A DNA stretch of 64,000 nucleotides from Ruegeria sp. ANG-R (GTDB lineage Bacteria > Pseudomonadota > Alphaproteobacteria > Rhodobacterales > Rhodobacteraceae). Below the pieces are notes generated by a model. It ran no database searches. It saw only the letters and a program-made list of their open reading frames with translations, and was not told the DNA's origin. Within the stretch, counting starts at the first letter, position 1; the number at the start of each line of letters is the position of its first letter. Shown here in pieces: positions 44,412 to 54,100 of the stretch. Made by a program: the position numbers and the translations under genes. The DNA lies in NCBI RefSeq assembly GCF_000813985.1, contig NZ_JWLJ01000001.1, positions 1,166,453 to 1,230,452 of the forward strand. The letters run 5' to 3'.

Positions 44412-46874
44412 ATGGGGCTGGTTTTTCGCTGGTTGGTACGACTGACAACGGGCCTGATCCTGCTTGCGATCGCCGCTGTTGGATTAGTCTATTTTTTGGC
44501 CAGCCAGTCACTGCCGGAATATAACCAGACGGTTGAAGTTAAAGGGATAACCGCCCCGGTCGAGATCGTCCGCGACACTGCGAACGTGCCGCATATTCTC
44601 GGCCAGACCGATCCGGATGTCTATTTTGGCCTCGGATACGCCCACGCGCAGGACCGGTTGTGGCAAATGACCGTTCTGCGCCGCACGGTGCAGGGCCGCT
44701 TGTCCGAGGTGTTCGGGCAGCGCACCGTTCATATCGACAAACTGTTGCGCCGGCTGGACCTCTATGGCCTCGCCCATCGCTCGGTCGAGGTACAGGACGA
44801 ATACACCAAGGCCGCGTTGCGCGCCTATTCTGCCGGGATCAATGCACGGCTGGCCGAAATCAACGAACAGGCGCTTGGACGTGGCGCGCCCGAGATGTTC
44901 CTGTTCAACGCCCCCGTTCCCCCCTGGCAACCGGGGGACAGCATTGCCATCATCAAACTGATGAGCCTGCAATTGTCCGGCCATCTCGAAGACGAGGTCC
45001 TGCGCGCCCGGACCTCTCTGATGCTCGAGAACCCCGCGCGGCTGGCCGACATTCTGCCCAATGTCCCCGGCCCCGGCATTGCCGCCCTGCCTGAATATGC
45101 AGCGCTGTTTCCGAACCTGCCCCGCTATGCAAAGGGCACGCCTATGCCCGACACTCCGCTATCGCCATTTCCCCGGCGCGGGCTGGCAGGCGCCTCAAAC
45201 GGCTGGACCGCCGCACCGTCCCGTTCGGCCAGCGGTGGGACATTGCTGGCCAATGATCCCCATCTGGGCTTCGCGGCGCCCGGCATCTGGTATCTGGCGC
45301 GTCTGGAACTGGCCAAAGGCGGTGTAATCGGCGCCACCATCCCCGGCGTTCCCGCCATTTCGGCGGGGCGCAGCGACCGTTTGGGGTGGGGGCTGACCTC
45401 GTCGTATCTGGATGATCAGGACGTTCACATCGAACAGCTGAACCCCGAAAACCCCGAGGAATATCTGACGCCGAACGGGTACGAACGCTTCCAGACCCGG
45501 CCCTCGATCATCGAGATCAAGGATGCGGCCCCCATCACCCTGACCTTACGCTGGACCGAGAACGGCCCCGTACTGCCGGGCACTCACTATAATCTTGAAA
45601 CGATTACGCCACCGGGCCATGTCGCCACTCTGTCCTGGAGCGCACTGAGCCCGCGCGACACCTCGATGAGCGCGTCGTTGGCCTTGATGAATGCCGACAC
45701 CGTGCGGCAGGCGATCGATCTGGCCGAAGATTTCATCGCGCCCTCGCAGAATCTATCGCTGGTGGATAAGGACACGATCGGTCTGAAACTGATTGGCGCC
45801 ATGCCGAAACGGGATCTTAACAATCAAAGCCGTGGGCGTATCCCGACCCCCGGCTGGCTTGACCGGAACCGTTGGCAAGGCCGCCTGCCCTATTCGGATA
45901 ATCCTGAATTCGTGGCCCCGGTCGGTGGTGTACTTGGCAATACAAACAACAAGATCATCGACCGGCCTTTCCCCTTGCATGTGTCTTACAAATGGGGTGA
46001 CACGCAGCGCGTCCATCGCTGGGAGCGCCTGATGCAATCGCGCGAGGTGCACACCCGCGACAGTTTCATCGAGGCGCAACTGGATACCGTAAGCTTCACC
46101 GCCCGGTCCCTGTTGCCCCTGATCGGTGCCGATCTTTGGTTCACCGGAGAAGCCGCCCCCGAAGGCACCCCGGAACGTCAGCGCCAGATCGCGCTGGATT
46201 TGCTGGCGAATTGGAATGGCGAGATGAACGAGCATCTGCCTGAGCCGCTGATCTACGCCGCATGGCTGCGCGCCCTGCAGATCCGTCTGATCTCGGACGA
46301 ACTTGGACCGCTGGCGGCCGAGTACAAACATGTCGAACCGCTGTTCATCGAACGGGTGTATCGCGATATAGACGGTGCCTCTGTATGGTGTGACGTGCGC
46401 CAGAGCGCTTTGGTCGAGACCTGTACCGATATGGCGCGGCTGGCGCTGGATGACGCGATCCTCTGGATTTCCGAGCACTATGGCTCAGCGCTGGAATCCC
46501 TGCGCTGGGGCGATGCCCATCAGGCCACACATGACCACCCGGTATTGGGCGAGGTGCCGGTGTTGCGCTTTTTCGTGAACATCCGCCAATCGACCAGCGG
46601 AGGGGACAATACCCTGCTCCGCGGGCGCACGTCGGGCGAAGGGCCGGACCCGTTCCAGAACGTGCACGGGGCGGGCTATCGCGGGGTCTATGATTTCGCC
46701 GATCCTGACAGCTCGGTCTTCATTACCGCAACCGGTCAGTCCGGCCATTTCCTGTCGCGCTACTACGACGATCAGGCGCAACTTTGGCGTCGCGGAGAGT
46801 ATATTCCGATGTCGCTGGACGTCGGACTGGCCCGTGCCGCAGCAGTGGGTGTGACCGCACTCAACCCTCGCTAA
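44412..46874 (+). CDS. Penicillin acylase family (Ntn) amidohydrolase
   Basis: An 820-residue hydrolase of the N-terminal nucleophile superfamily. A TM/signal anchor (about 8-30) exports it. The alpha part shows ANVPHILGQTDPDVYFGLGYAHAQDRLWQM, in short DVYFGLGYAHAQDRLWQM. The precursor is expected to cleave itself before Ser262 in GASNGW, and the beta part has NDPHLGF and GNTNNKI. Known members hydrolyse beta-lactams, cyclic lipopeptides or N-acyl-homoserine lactones. Quorum-signal acylase is a reasonable guess in a roseobacter, but the specificity is unread. The gene seems monocistronic, between two terminator-like regions. Confidence 0.92.
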   Translation: MGLVFRWLVRLTTGLILLAIAAVGLVYFLASQSLPEYNQTVEVKGITAPVEIVRDTANVPHILGQTDPDVYFGLGYAHAQDRLWQMTVLRRTVQGRLSEVFGQRTVHIDKLLRRLDLYGLAHRSVEVQDEYTKAALRAYSAGINARLAEINEQALGRGAPEMFLFNAPVPPWQPGDSIAIIKLMSLQLSGHLEDEVLRARTSLMLENPARLADILPNVPGPGIAALPEYAALFPNLPRYAKGTPMPDTPLSPFPRRGLAGASNGWTAAPSRSASGGTLLANDPHLGFAAPGIWYLARLELAKGGVIGATIPGVPAISAGRSDRLGWGLTSSYLDDQDVHIEQLNPENPEEYLTPNGYERFQTRPSIIEIKDAAPITLTLRWTENGPVLPGTHYNLETITPPGHVATLSWSALSPRDTSMSASLALMNADTVRQAIDLAEDFIAPSQNLSLVDKDTIGLKLIGAMPKRDLNNQSRGRIPTPGWLDRNRWQGRLPYSDNPEFVAPVGGVLGNTNNKIIDRPFPLHVSYKWGDTQRVHRWERLMQSREVHTRDSFIEAQLDTVSFTARSLLPLIGADLWFTGEAAPEGTPERQRQIALDLLANWNGEMNEHLPEPLIYAAWLRALQIRLISDELGPLAAEYKHVEPLFIERVYRDIDGASVWCDVRQSALVETCTDMARLALDDAILWISEHYGSALESLRWGDAHQATHDHPVLGEVPVLRFFVNIRQSTSGGDNTLLRGRTSGEGPDPFQNVHGAGYRGVYDFADPDSSVFITATGQSGHFLSRYYDDQAQLWRRGEYIPMSLDVGLARAAAVGVTALNPR

Positions 46875-46982
46875 GTCGACTTTTCGGCAATTCCCCGCCC
46901 CTTTCCACAGCCCGCGTGGACGTGGGTCTTTGTCTTCGCCTAAAGTCGTTGGGCAGCCACATCGGCATCAGGGGGGAAATGC

Positions 46983-47378
46983 ATGGGCAGCCTTCGCGAT
47001 ACTTTGAACAATCTTGCCCGCGACTATGCCATCGCCTGGAGTTCGGGTGATGCCGAAGCCGTAGCCGGTTTTTTTGCACCCGAGGGCCAGGTCAGCGTAA
47101 ACCGGGGGGAACCCCTGCAAGGTCATGTTGCGATCATCGGTATGGTGCGCGGCCTATATGCTGAATTCCCCGATTTGGAGGTGCGCTGCGACATGATGCG
47201 GTGGGCTGGATCACACGCGTTGTTTGTCCGAACACTGGAAGGTCATCACGCCAAAACCGGCAACCCGGTGGTCACACGCGGCTGGGAGCAATGGGAGCTG
47301 ACATCCGACAACAAAATCCAGACTTCGCTGGAGTGGTTTGATGCCGAAGAACAACAGCGTCAGATCGACGGGGTGTGA
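46983..47378 (+). CDS. SnoaL/NTF2-like fold protein
   Basis: A 131-residue protein of the cone-shaped SnoaL/NTF2-like fold. LARDYAIAWSSGDAEAVAGFFAPEGQVSVNRGEP, in short AWSSGDAEAVAGFFAPEG, is the usual N-terminal helix-sheet pair, followed by GMVRGLYAEFPDLEV and a C-terminal WEQWELT strand. Function is unknown; the fold serves isomerases, hydrolases and ligand carriers. GGGGGAAA lies just before the ATG. It is 105 bases downstream of the acylase and may be transcribed with it. Confidence 0.82.
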   Translation: MGSLRDTLNNLARDYAIAWSSGDAEAVAGFFAPEGQVSVNRGEPLQGHVAIIGMVRGLYAEFPDLEVRCDMMRWAGSHALFVRTLEGHHAKTGNPVVTRGWEQWELTSDNKIQTSLEWFDAEEQQRQIDGV

Positions 47379-47408
47379 AAACAACCGCTCATCGATGCCG
47401 ACCTGCCC

Positions 47409-47702
47409 CTAGCCGCTTGTTATCGAATAATGCCGCTTAAGACCTTGCGTAATCCGGAACCAGTTCGACGCCCGTGTTCGCTCCTGATGGGCATCGAACG
47501 CGGCTTTGCTCTCGAACACCTCCGACACATTGAAGCGACCCGGATGGTTGTTGTCCTCAACCACTTCGAAACCGAGACAACCCGGTTCAGCGCGCGTCAG
47601 CGCAATATGTTCAGGCAGAGCTTGCCGCACTTGGTCAAGCTGCGCCGCCGGCACCATAATGTGCCCCTGCAAACAGACTTTCGCGTTTTCGTCCTGCGTC
47701 AT
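47409..47702 (-). CDS. Antibiotic biosynthesis monooxygenase (ABM) domain protein
   Basis: A 97-residue ferredoxin-like-fold protein of the ABM/quinol monooxygenase family: KVCLQGHIMVPAAQLDQVRQALPEH (in short VPAAQLDQVRQALPEH), TRAEPGCLGFEVVED and FNVSEVFESKAAFDAHQERT. Members are cofactor-free oxygenases or haem/quinone handlers, so the role is open. ATG 47702 follows GGGGGC; the frame is open further but enters the hflX end. It lies 32 bases downstream of hflX on the same strand. Confidence 0.88.
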   Translation of the reverse strand: MTQDENAKVCLQGHIMVPAAQLDQVRQALPEHIALTRAEPGCLGFEVVEDNNHPGRFNVSEVFESKAAFDAHQERTRASNWFRITQGLKRHYSITSG

Positions 47703-47734
47703 AGCCAGCCCCCTTCGATCCGACCTAGCACCGT

Positions 47735-49006
47735 TCAGAACGCTGCAAACTTCGACGCCTGCTTGTCCGTCCAAAGCACCGTGATCTCAAACCCGTGCTC
47801 GTTTCGCTGTTCCGAGCGCACCACGTCCTGACGATACAACCAGGCGCGTTTGTCACCTTCGGCAAATCCGAGCGTCAATGTCGCTTCATGCCGTGCGCCT
47901 TGCAATACTCGCGCAATCTCGGCCAACAGGGCGGAGACCCCCTCGCCCGTCACAGCCGAGATGGCAAAAATCGCTGGATCACGGTCTGCACGCGCCAGCG
48001 TCGCCTCGCGCTCCTCCGGGCTCAGCAAGTCGATCTTGTTCCAGACTTCAAGCCGGGGGCGATCATCCTCGACGCCCAACGAGGTCAGAATCGTCTCGAC
48101 ATCCTGCGCCTGAGCCTCAGTTTCTTCGTGGCTGATATCACGGACATGCACCACCAGATCAGCACCCAGAACTTCTTCGAGCGTGGCACGAAACGCCGCC
48201 ACCAGCTCGGTTGGCAGGTTCGAAATGAACCCCACCGTATCCGACAGGATAACCTCGGGACCATCCGGCAGCTCGACCCGCCGCATGGTTGGGTCCAGAG
48301 TGGCAAACAACATGTCTTTTGCCATCACCTCGGCCCCGGTCAGGCTGTTGAACAATGTGGACTTCCCGGCGTTGGTATATCCGACAAGCGCGACAATCGG
48401 GTACGGAACCTTGGCCCGCGCGGCGCGATGCAGCGTGCGCGTCTTCACGACCTTCTGCAATTGTCGGCGCAGGCGTACAAGTTGCTCGTCAATCGCACGG
48501 CGGTCAGCCTCGATCTGAGTTTCACCGGGGCCGCCGACAAACCCAAGGCCACCACGTTGCCTCTCGAGGTGAGTCCAGGCCCGCACCAGACGCGTGCGTT
48601 GATAGCTGAGCGCTGCCATCTCGACCTGCAACACACCTTCGCGGGTCCGTGCGCGGTCGCTGAAAATCTCAAGGATCAGGCCGGTCCGGTCTAGGATTTT
48701 GACCTTCCACGCCTTTTCCAGATTACGCTGCTGAACAGGCGTGACCGGCCCGTCGATCAACACCAGCTCAATCTCATGGTCATGCAACCGTTCAGCCAGC
48801 TCGTCGATCTTGCCGCTTCCGAACAGATATCCCGCCTGAGCGCGTTGCAAGCGCACGGCTTCTGACCCGATCACATCCAGATCGGGCAAAGCGGCAGCCA
48901 ATGCCACCGCTTCTTCCAGCGCCGGTTCTGGAACGCGGCGCTGCTCATCTGACTTGATTTCCGGATGCAGCACCCAGGCCCGGGTGTGCGTCCTGTCATG
49001 TTCCAT
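47735..49006 (-). CDS. hflX: Ribosome-associated GTPase HflX
   Basis: A 423-residue translation-stress GTPase that splits stalled 70S ribosomes. The N-terminal HflX domain has GSGKIDELAERL and VLIDGPVTPVQQRNLEK. GGPGETQIEADRR leads to the G domain with GYTNAGKST (G1), DTVGFISNLP (G3) and VWNKIDLL (G4). ATG 49006 overlaps the hfq stop (TGATG), so it is coupled to hfq as in most proteobacteria. A TTG at 49009 is a poorer start. Confidence 0.97.
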   Translation of the reverse strand: MEHDRTHTRAWVLHPEIKSDEQRRVPEPALEEAVALAAALPDLDVIGSEAVRLQRAQAGYLFGSGKIDELAERLHDHEIELVLIDGPVTPVQQRNLEKAWKVKILDRTGLILEIFSDRARTREGVLQVEMAALSYQRTRLVRAWTHLERQRGGLGFVGGPGETQIEADRRAIDEQLVRLRRQLQKVVKTRTLHRAARAKVPYPIVALVGYTNAGKSTLFNSLTGAEVMAKDMLFATLDPTMRRVELPDGPEVILSDTVGFISNLPTELVAAFRATLEEVLGADLVVHVRDISHEETEAQAQDVETILTSLGVEDDRPRLEVWNKIDLLSPEEREATLARADRDPAIFAISAVTGEGVSALLAEIARVLQGARHEATLTLGFAEGDKRAWLYRQDVVRSEQRNEHGFEITVLWTDKQASKFAAF

Positions 49007-49245
49007 CAAGAGGCGTCTTCGCCCTCATACAGGCTGATCGGTTGCGATGGCATGATGGTCGAAATCGCGTGTTTGTAGACCAGCTGCGACTGTCCGTCGC
49101 GGCGCAACAATACACAGAAATTGTCGAACCAGGTGATAACACCCTGTAATTTCACGCCGTTGATCAGGAATATCGTGACCGGGACCTTTGCTTTCCGTAC
49201 ATTATTCAGGAACGCGTCCTGCAGATTCTGTCTGTCCGAAGCCAT
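49006..49245 (-). CDS. hfq: RNA chaperone Hfq
   Basis: A 79-residue Sm-like hexameric RNA chaperone for sRNA-mRNA pairing. The Sm1 motif has [25 protein letters not shown], in short [15 protein letters not shown], and the Sm2 motif is YKHAIST. The glutamine and the FDNF and RRDG segments of the proximal and distal faces are present. The C-terminal tail is very short, as is usual in alphaproteobacteria. Only a weak SD precedes the ATG. It is the first gene of hfq-hflX, 132 bases after trkH. Confidence 0.97.
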   Translation of the reverse strand: MASDRQNLQDAFLNNVRKAKVPVTIFLINGVKLQGVITWFDNFCVLLRRDGQSQLVYKHAISTIMPSQPISLYEGEDAS

Positions 49246-49377
49246 ATTATTATAATCTCGCCATTGTTCTTGCTACGCGCTGCGGACCAACGCGCTCCCT
49301 CCGGCTGAGTATGGAGTGCCGTGAACAGATATTCCAGATGAAAAATCAGGCAGTAACGGCAGCAGCCTTCCGTTTGG

Positions 49378-50919
49378 TCAATCGCGCCACAATGCAGGCG
49401 TGATCAACGCGACGATCGCCAGTGTCTCCAGACGGCCGATAACCATCGCCGCACAGACCGTCAGCTTGGCCGCGCCGGACAGATCGATCAATCGTATAGG
49501 TACATCGGTCGCCAGTTCGATCAGCGGCCCGGTGGTGCTCAGCGCGGCGACGCTCAGTACCATTGCCTGTTCGAACCCGACTCCCATGGCGGCCAGCAGC
49601 AAATCGAACAGAGCCAGCGTAAGGGCGAACATCATCAGGAATATCCACGCGATAAAAGCGCCATCGCTTTGGATGCGACGATTGCCGCCACCCTCACCGC
49701 TGACGGAGGACGGGTAGATCAGGCGGTCGATCTCGCGCTTGCCATTAAGATAAAGCGCAAAAACCCGCAGCAGCTTGACCCCGCCGGCAGTGGTGGCTAC
49801 GCCCCCGCCGATCAGCGCCAGCCCCATCAGGATCAGGCCGGGTGTCCCAAGGCCAGACAATTGTTGCGCATCGTTCCAGTTCGCGCTTTCAAACCCGGCG
49901 GTGGTCAGGAAGGACATGGCGGTGAACATGAAACCCCAGAACACCGCAAGCGCTTGCTGGATTTCGACCGTGATGTTCAACTCGGCCGTTCCGGCCAGAA
50001 ACCGGATGAACAGCAGTACGGCCACGGCCAGCACGATGACGATGCCGATCCGGAACTCGGGATCTTTGTCCAGCCGCGAATAACCCGAGGTCGCTGTATC
50101 GGTCGAAAAGGTCAACCGCGACAGGGCAAAGAAGAGGAACAGGAAAAGGATCGCTTCGCCGGTGATACCTGCGGTAGACCCTTCCAGCCCACCCACAGGT
50201 GAGATACCGGATGTGGCCATCACCGACATCGCGTGGCACACAGCGGTCAACCCTTGCTCGCCCGCGATCAACAGCAAAATCCAGATCACGCCCGTCAGGC
50301 CGGCATAGACCGGTGCCAGAGTACGCGACACACGGATCAGATGACCGCGTGGGTCCGCTTTCTCGCTCTGGGCCACACCCGAGACCGGACGGCCCGGTTG
50401 CCCTCTGGCCGTGACCTCGAAGCCCCCCAGCGACAACGGCGCGAGGATCGCGGCGGCTGATATCCACATCAGCAGCCCCCCCATCCATCCGACCAAAGCG
50501 CGCCACAGATGCAGCGGCGCCGAAAGACGTGCCGGATCGGGGAACAGATCAGCTCCGGTCGTGGTCAATGCGCTGACCATATCGAAATACGCGTTCAGAA
50601 AGCTGGTCGTCCCCAGCGCATCATGAAACGGTATGGCAAGGAATACCGGCAATATGGTGAACGCGGCCAGCAGTACCGCCAATTGGCCAAGCGTTCCGCG
50701 CCTGGGGCTTCGGTTCGACATCGCCAGCGCAATGATCGAGACCGCAAATACGCCCAGCAACCCGGAATAGAAGAACGATCGCGAAGTGTCGTGATCATCC
50801 AATGCCAGCGCATAAACTGCGGGTATCCACATCGACAGCGAAACAATCCCCCAGATCATCAGCAACAGCGGCAGCCGCCGCATTACTCCGATCCGTTGTT
50901 GTCCGCGCGCCTGCACCAT
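49378..50919 (-). CDS. trkH: Potassium uptake protein TrkH
   Basis: A 513-residue K+ channel-like membrane subunit with four M1-P-M2 repeats. It shows selectivity-filter-like segments (VSALTTTGADLF, MSVMATSGISPVGG, MSFLTTAGFESANW, AALSTTGPL), each with the Ser/Thr-x-Gly core. It works with TrkA, which gates it with NAD(H)/ATP. ATG 50919 overlaps the trkA stop (TGATG), favouring coupled translation. A second ATG at 50883 would give 501 residues and has GGAG only 2 bases away. Confidence 0.95.
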   Translation of the reverse strand: MVQARGQQRIGVMRRLPLLLMIWGIVSLSMWIPAVYALALDDHDTSRSFFYSGLLGVFAVSIIALAMSNRSPRRGTLGQLAVLLAAFTILPVFLAIPFHDALGTTSFLNAYFDMVSALTTTGADLFPDPARLSAPLHLWRALVGWMGGLLMWISAAAILAPLSLGGFEVTARGQPGRPVSGVAQSEKADPRGHLIRVSRTLAPVYAGLTGVIWILLLIAGEQGLTAVCHAMSVMATSGISPVGGLEGSTAGITGEAILFLFLFFALSRLTFSTDTATSGYSRLDKDPEFRIGIVIVLAVAVLLFIRFLAGTAELNITVEIQQALAVFWGFMFTAMSFLTTAGFESANWNDAQQLSGLGTPGLILMGLALIGGGVATTAGGVKLLRVFALYLNGKREIDRLIYPSSVSGEGGGNRRIQSDGAFIAWIFLMMFALTLALFDLLLAAMGVGFEQAMVLSVAALSTTGPLIELATDVPIRLIDLSGAAKLTVCAAMVIGRLETLAIVALITPALWRD

Positions 50920-52295
50920 CAGAAGAAATCGATCGAGACCTGCATCAGGCGTTCGACCTCGGGCACGTCCTTGGCCATGGCAAAGATCGCTACGACGTCT
51001 TTCTCGTCGATGCGCAGGCTGCCGGTCGGGCGCAGGACCTCGTCGCCCTTACGTACCGCCCCGACCAGAACACCTTCGGGAAAATCAATGTCACGCAGCT
51101 TCTGACCGGCCATGGGCGACGTCGAGAGTACCTCGGCTTCGATCACCTCAGCCTCTGCGTCACCGATGGAATAGACCTGACGCACGCGACCGTGGCGAAT
51201 GTGGCGCAGGATTGAGCTGACGGTTGTGGCACGCGGATTGATATAGGCATCAATACCCAGCGGGCCCATCAGGGCGACCATACTGGGGTCGTTGATAAGG
51301 GCGATGGCCAGCGCACAGCCCTCTCCCTTGGCACGCACAGCAGCCAGCATGTTGGTGCGGTCGTCATCCGTCACCGCCAGCATCGCATCTGCACGTTCGA
51401 TACCCGCCTCGCTCAGCAGCGATGAATCCAGACCATCGCCGTTCAGAACGATGGTGCGCTCCAGCGCTTCGGCCGCGATTTCGGCACATCTGCGGTCGCG
51501 TTCGACAATCTTGGCACGCACCCGGCTTTCGCGCTCCTCCAGCGTACGAGCCACTTCCAATCCGACATTGCCGCCGCCAACAATCACCACCCGATCCTGC
51601 TTGCGCTGGGCCTTGCCGAACACCTCCATCGTGCGATCAACGTCTTTGACGTTGGTAAACACGTAACATTCATCGCCTATAAACAGCTGATCCTCGGATT
51701 CCGGTGCAAACAGCGTGCCATCGCGGCGGACGCCAACCACGATCGAGCTGAGCGTAGAAAACAGGTCCGTCAGTTGTCGCAGCGGAGTATTGATGATCGG
51801 GCAGTCCTCATCTACGCGAATGCCCAGAAGCTGCGCCTTGCCGTCCATGAAAATCTCGGTGTCAAACGCCGACGGAGCCGACAGACGGCGCATCGCAGCG
51901 GCGGCGACCTCGCGTTCGGGGCTGATCACCACGTCGATGGGCAAATGGTCGCGACGGTAGAGGTCTGAATGGATCGCTTCGAGATAGGATTTCGACCGCA
52001 GGCGCGCAATCTTGCGCTGAATCGAGAAGACCGAATGCGCCATCTGGCAGGTGACCATATTCACCTCGTCCGAATGGGTGGCTGCGATGATCATGTCCGC
52101 ATCCCGCGCCCCTGCCCGATCCAGCACATCCGGATAGCTTGCGAACCCCGCGATCCCCTGCACATCCAGCGTCTCGGTCGCACGGCGCACCAGATCGGGG
52201 TTATTGTCCACCACCGTCACATCGTTCAACTCGCCCGACAGGTGACGCGCAATTTGCCAGCCGACCTGACCAGCACCGCAAATGATGACCTTCAT
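50919..52295 (-). CDS. trkA: Trk potassium uptake regulator TrkA
   Basis: A 458-residue cytoplasmic regulator with two RCK_N/RCK_C pairs. The first nucleotide fold starts MKVIICGAGQVGWQIARHL, in short CGAGQVGW, and the second is VVIVGGGNVGLEVARTLEE. Each RCK_C domain follows. The frame stays open upstream to 52697, but that part has no protein-like character. ATG 52295 with AAGG is the natural start. It is the first gene of a trkA-trkH unit upstream of hfq-hflX. Confidence 0.96.
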   Translation of the reverse strand: MKVIICGAGQVGWQIARHLSGELNDVTVVDNNPDLVRRATETLDVQGIAGFASYPDVLDRAGARDADMIIAATHSDEVNMVTCQMAHSVFSIQRKIARLRSKSYLEAIHSDLYRRDHLPIDVVISPEREVAAAAMRRLSAPSAFDTEIFMDGKAQLLGIRVDEDCPIINTPLRQLTDLFSTLSSIVVGVRRDGTLFAPESEDQLFIGDECYVFTNVKDVDRTMEVFGKAQRKQDRVVIVGGGNVGLEVARTLEERESRVRAKIVERDRRCAEIAAEALERTIVLNGDGLDSSLLSEAGIERADAMLAVTDDDRTNMLAAVRAKGEGCALAIALINDPSMVALMGPLGIDAYINPRATTVSSILRHIRHGRVRQVYSIGDAEAEVIEAEVLSTSPMAGQKLRDIDFPEGVLVGAVRKGDEVLRPTGSLRIDEKDVVAIFAMAKDVPEVERLMQVSIDFF

Positions 52296-52391
52296 GTTAT
52301 GGGCCTTTCTGCCTGAAATCTTTGAATGACAGATGCCCCCAAAGCGGTCAATTGAATTGTCATGACTTAGAAGCTGCGTCAAAGTAAGTGC

Positions 52392-52871
52392 ATGAAAACA
52401 GTTCTGCCCGCTCTGATTTGCCTGCTGACTCTCACAGCCTGCGGTCCGCTTTCGTTGTATTATCGCCAGGGCGAGAGTGTGGCGCGTATGCAGACCGACA
52501 CAACGAACTGTCAGGTGCAGGCGCTTAAGGACGCGCCCGTCGCCAATCAGGTCCGGCAAAGCCCTCCGACCTACTGGCCCGGGCGCACCTATTGCGACAG
52601 TCGAGGCCGCTGCTATCGCAACCCCGGATGGTGGGAGCCGGGTCGGGTGTATACCGTTGACACAAATCAGGGCCTGCGAAACAGGGTCGAGGCGCAATGC
52701 ATGGCGCAGAAAGGCTATCGCCCGGTCAGTCTCCCCCCCTGTAAACAGGGCGTTAAATCAAGGGTGGTGCCCACGCGCACCACAACGCTCCCTCCGTTAA
52801 GCAGCGCGTCCTGCTTCGTGAAATTCGATGATGGTTCCTTCCAGATCATCACGCCGGGGCAGCCCGATTGA
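52392..52871 (+). CDS. Predicted lipoprotein, cysteine-rich
   Basis: A 159-residue lipoprotein. It has a hydrophobic signal and lipobox LTAC with Cys17. The mature part has further Cys residues in CQVQALKDAP, TYCDSRGRCYRNPGWW, QCMAQKGY, PPCKQG and SCFVKFDDG, so disulfides are likely. The TDTTNCQVQALKD and QCMAQKGYRPV segments resemble a group of small alphaproteobacterial envelope lipoproteins without known function. It is divergent from trkA by 96 bases and converges on the MFS gene 10 bases away. Confidence 0.8.
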   Translation: MKTVLPALICLLTLTACGPLSLYYRQGESVARMQTDTTNCQVQALKDAPVANQVRQSPPTYWPGRTYCDSRGRCYRNPGWWEPGRVYTVDTNQGLRNRVEAQCMAQKGYRPVSLPPCKQGVKSRVVPTRTTTLPPLSSASCFVKFDDGSFQIITPGQPD

Positions 52872-52881
52872 ACGCCGGCAC

Positions 52882-54057
52882 TCAGATTCGCCCCGCAACC
52901 TTGCGCCGCCGCGCCAGAACCAGATGCACCACAATCGCGATGCCATAAAACGCGGCAACGGCCAGGAACATTGCGGCCTCATCGGCACCCAGCAGAATCG
53001 CCAGCAAAACCGGCGTTCCCAGAAGATTTCCGGCATTCCCCATCTGCGCCATTGCGCCATAACTCAATGCCTGAGATTCTGCCGTTTCGTTCAACTCGGG
53101 CACCGCCGCAAAACTGCCGCCCTGAACAAGCCCGAGAACGGCAAATAATGCGATACACCCAAAGGCAAGCGGCGCGCCGAGAAACAACGCAATGATCGCC
53201 AGAATCCCCAGCCCGAACCCCAGATTGACGACACTGACACAGGACAGGCGGGTCAAAAGAAACGGAACCAGCAGCCAGGACAGAACGATCCCGGCCAGAG
53301 GCATCAGCGCGGCAATCGACGCGCCCTGATCTTCGGGCAACCGGCCCGGCAGGATTGCCAGAAGCGATACAAAGGTCAGCGTGTAGAAAAACCATCCTAT
53401 TGCGGGCGCCGAAACAAATGGCGAGCGATAGGTTCTGAGGTGCACATCGAGGAACGCGGATAATCCCCATCCCATATCGCCCGACAGATTGATATCGGTT
53501 CTCAGTTTGCTCAACGCGATCAGCCCGGCAACGAGCACCATCAAGACACCGTGCAAGGCAAAATAGGCAGACAGCCCGAACCGGCCGACAATTGGCAGCC
53601 CCAACCAGGCATTCAGCGCAAAGGCAACGCCGAAAAACGTACTCCATAGCACCATGGCATTGTACCGCGCGCGGCCAGTCGTGATCTGAGCAATCAGCGT
53701 CGGTGCGGCAACCACAATCGCAAGATGGGACACCCCCTCGACCACCCGACTCGCAAGCATCAGTTCGAACCCCGGCAGGCTGGCCTGTAACAGTGACAGT
53801 GCGCCTCCCAGAACAAGCCCCGACAAAAGCAGCCGGTTTGGTCCGATCTTCGCGGTGATTGCCCCCGATATCGCGCCCAAGGCCGCGCCCATCAGGCTGA
53901 TAATCGACAGCAGCCAGCCAATCACGGCGGCATGATCAGGATACGCTAATCCGATATCGGCAAAGGGAACGGCGATCTTGGCAAACTGGGTCGCGGCCCC
54001 AAGGCCCGCGCACCAGATCAATATGACTTGCAGAAAGGTGCTGAAAGAGGCGCTCAT
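52882..54057 (-). CDS. MFS transporter
   Basis: A 391-residue inner-membrane carrier with about 12 TM helices. It shows CAGLGAATQFAKIAVPF at helix 1, ISGAITAKIGPNRLLL at loop 2-3 (the MFS motif A position) and ASRVVEGVSHLAIVVAAPTLIAQI (in short ASRVVEGVSHLAIV) at helix 4. The motifs are too degenerate to name a substrate. It lies 43 bases downstream of the XRE regulator on the same strand. Together with the opposite-strand lipoprotein it separates ntrX from trkA, which are usually close in relatives. Confidence 0.9.
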   Translation of the reverse strand: MSASFSTFLQVILIWCAGLGAATQFAKIAVPFADIGLAYPDHAAVIGWLLSIISLMGAALGAISGAITAKIGPNRLLLSGLVLGGALSLLQASLPGFELMLASRVVEGVSHLAIVVAAPTLIAQITTGRARYNAMVLWSTFFGVAFALNAWLGLPIVGRFGLSAYFALHGVLMVLVAGLIALSKLRTDINLSGDMGWGLSAFLDVHLRTYRSPFVSAPAIGWFFYTLTFVSLLAILPGRLPEDQGASIAALMPLAGIVLSWLLVPFLLTRLSCVSVVNLGFGLGILAIIALFLGAPLAFGCIALFAVLGLVQGGSFAAVPELNETAESQALSYGAMAQMGNAGNLLGTPVLLAILLGADEAAMFLAVAAFYGIAIVVHLVLARRRKVAGRI

Positions 54058-54100
54058 GCGACCGGTCTATCGCGACCACTACAGCAACGGAACGCATAAA

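Noticed and set aside
52296-52697. N-terminal extension of trkA
   Set aside because: The extra residues are unlike TrkA and overlap the divergent lipoprotein gene; ATG 52295 fits the family.
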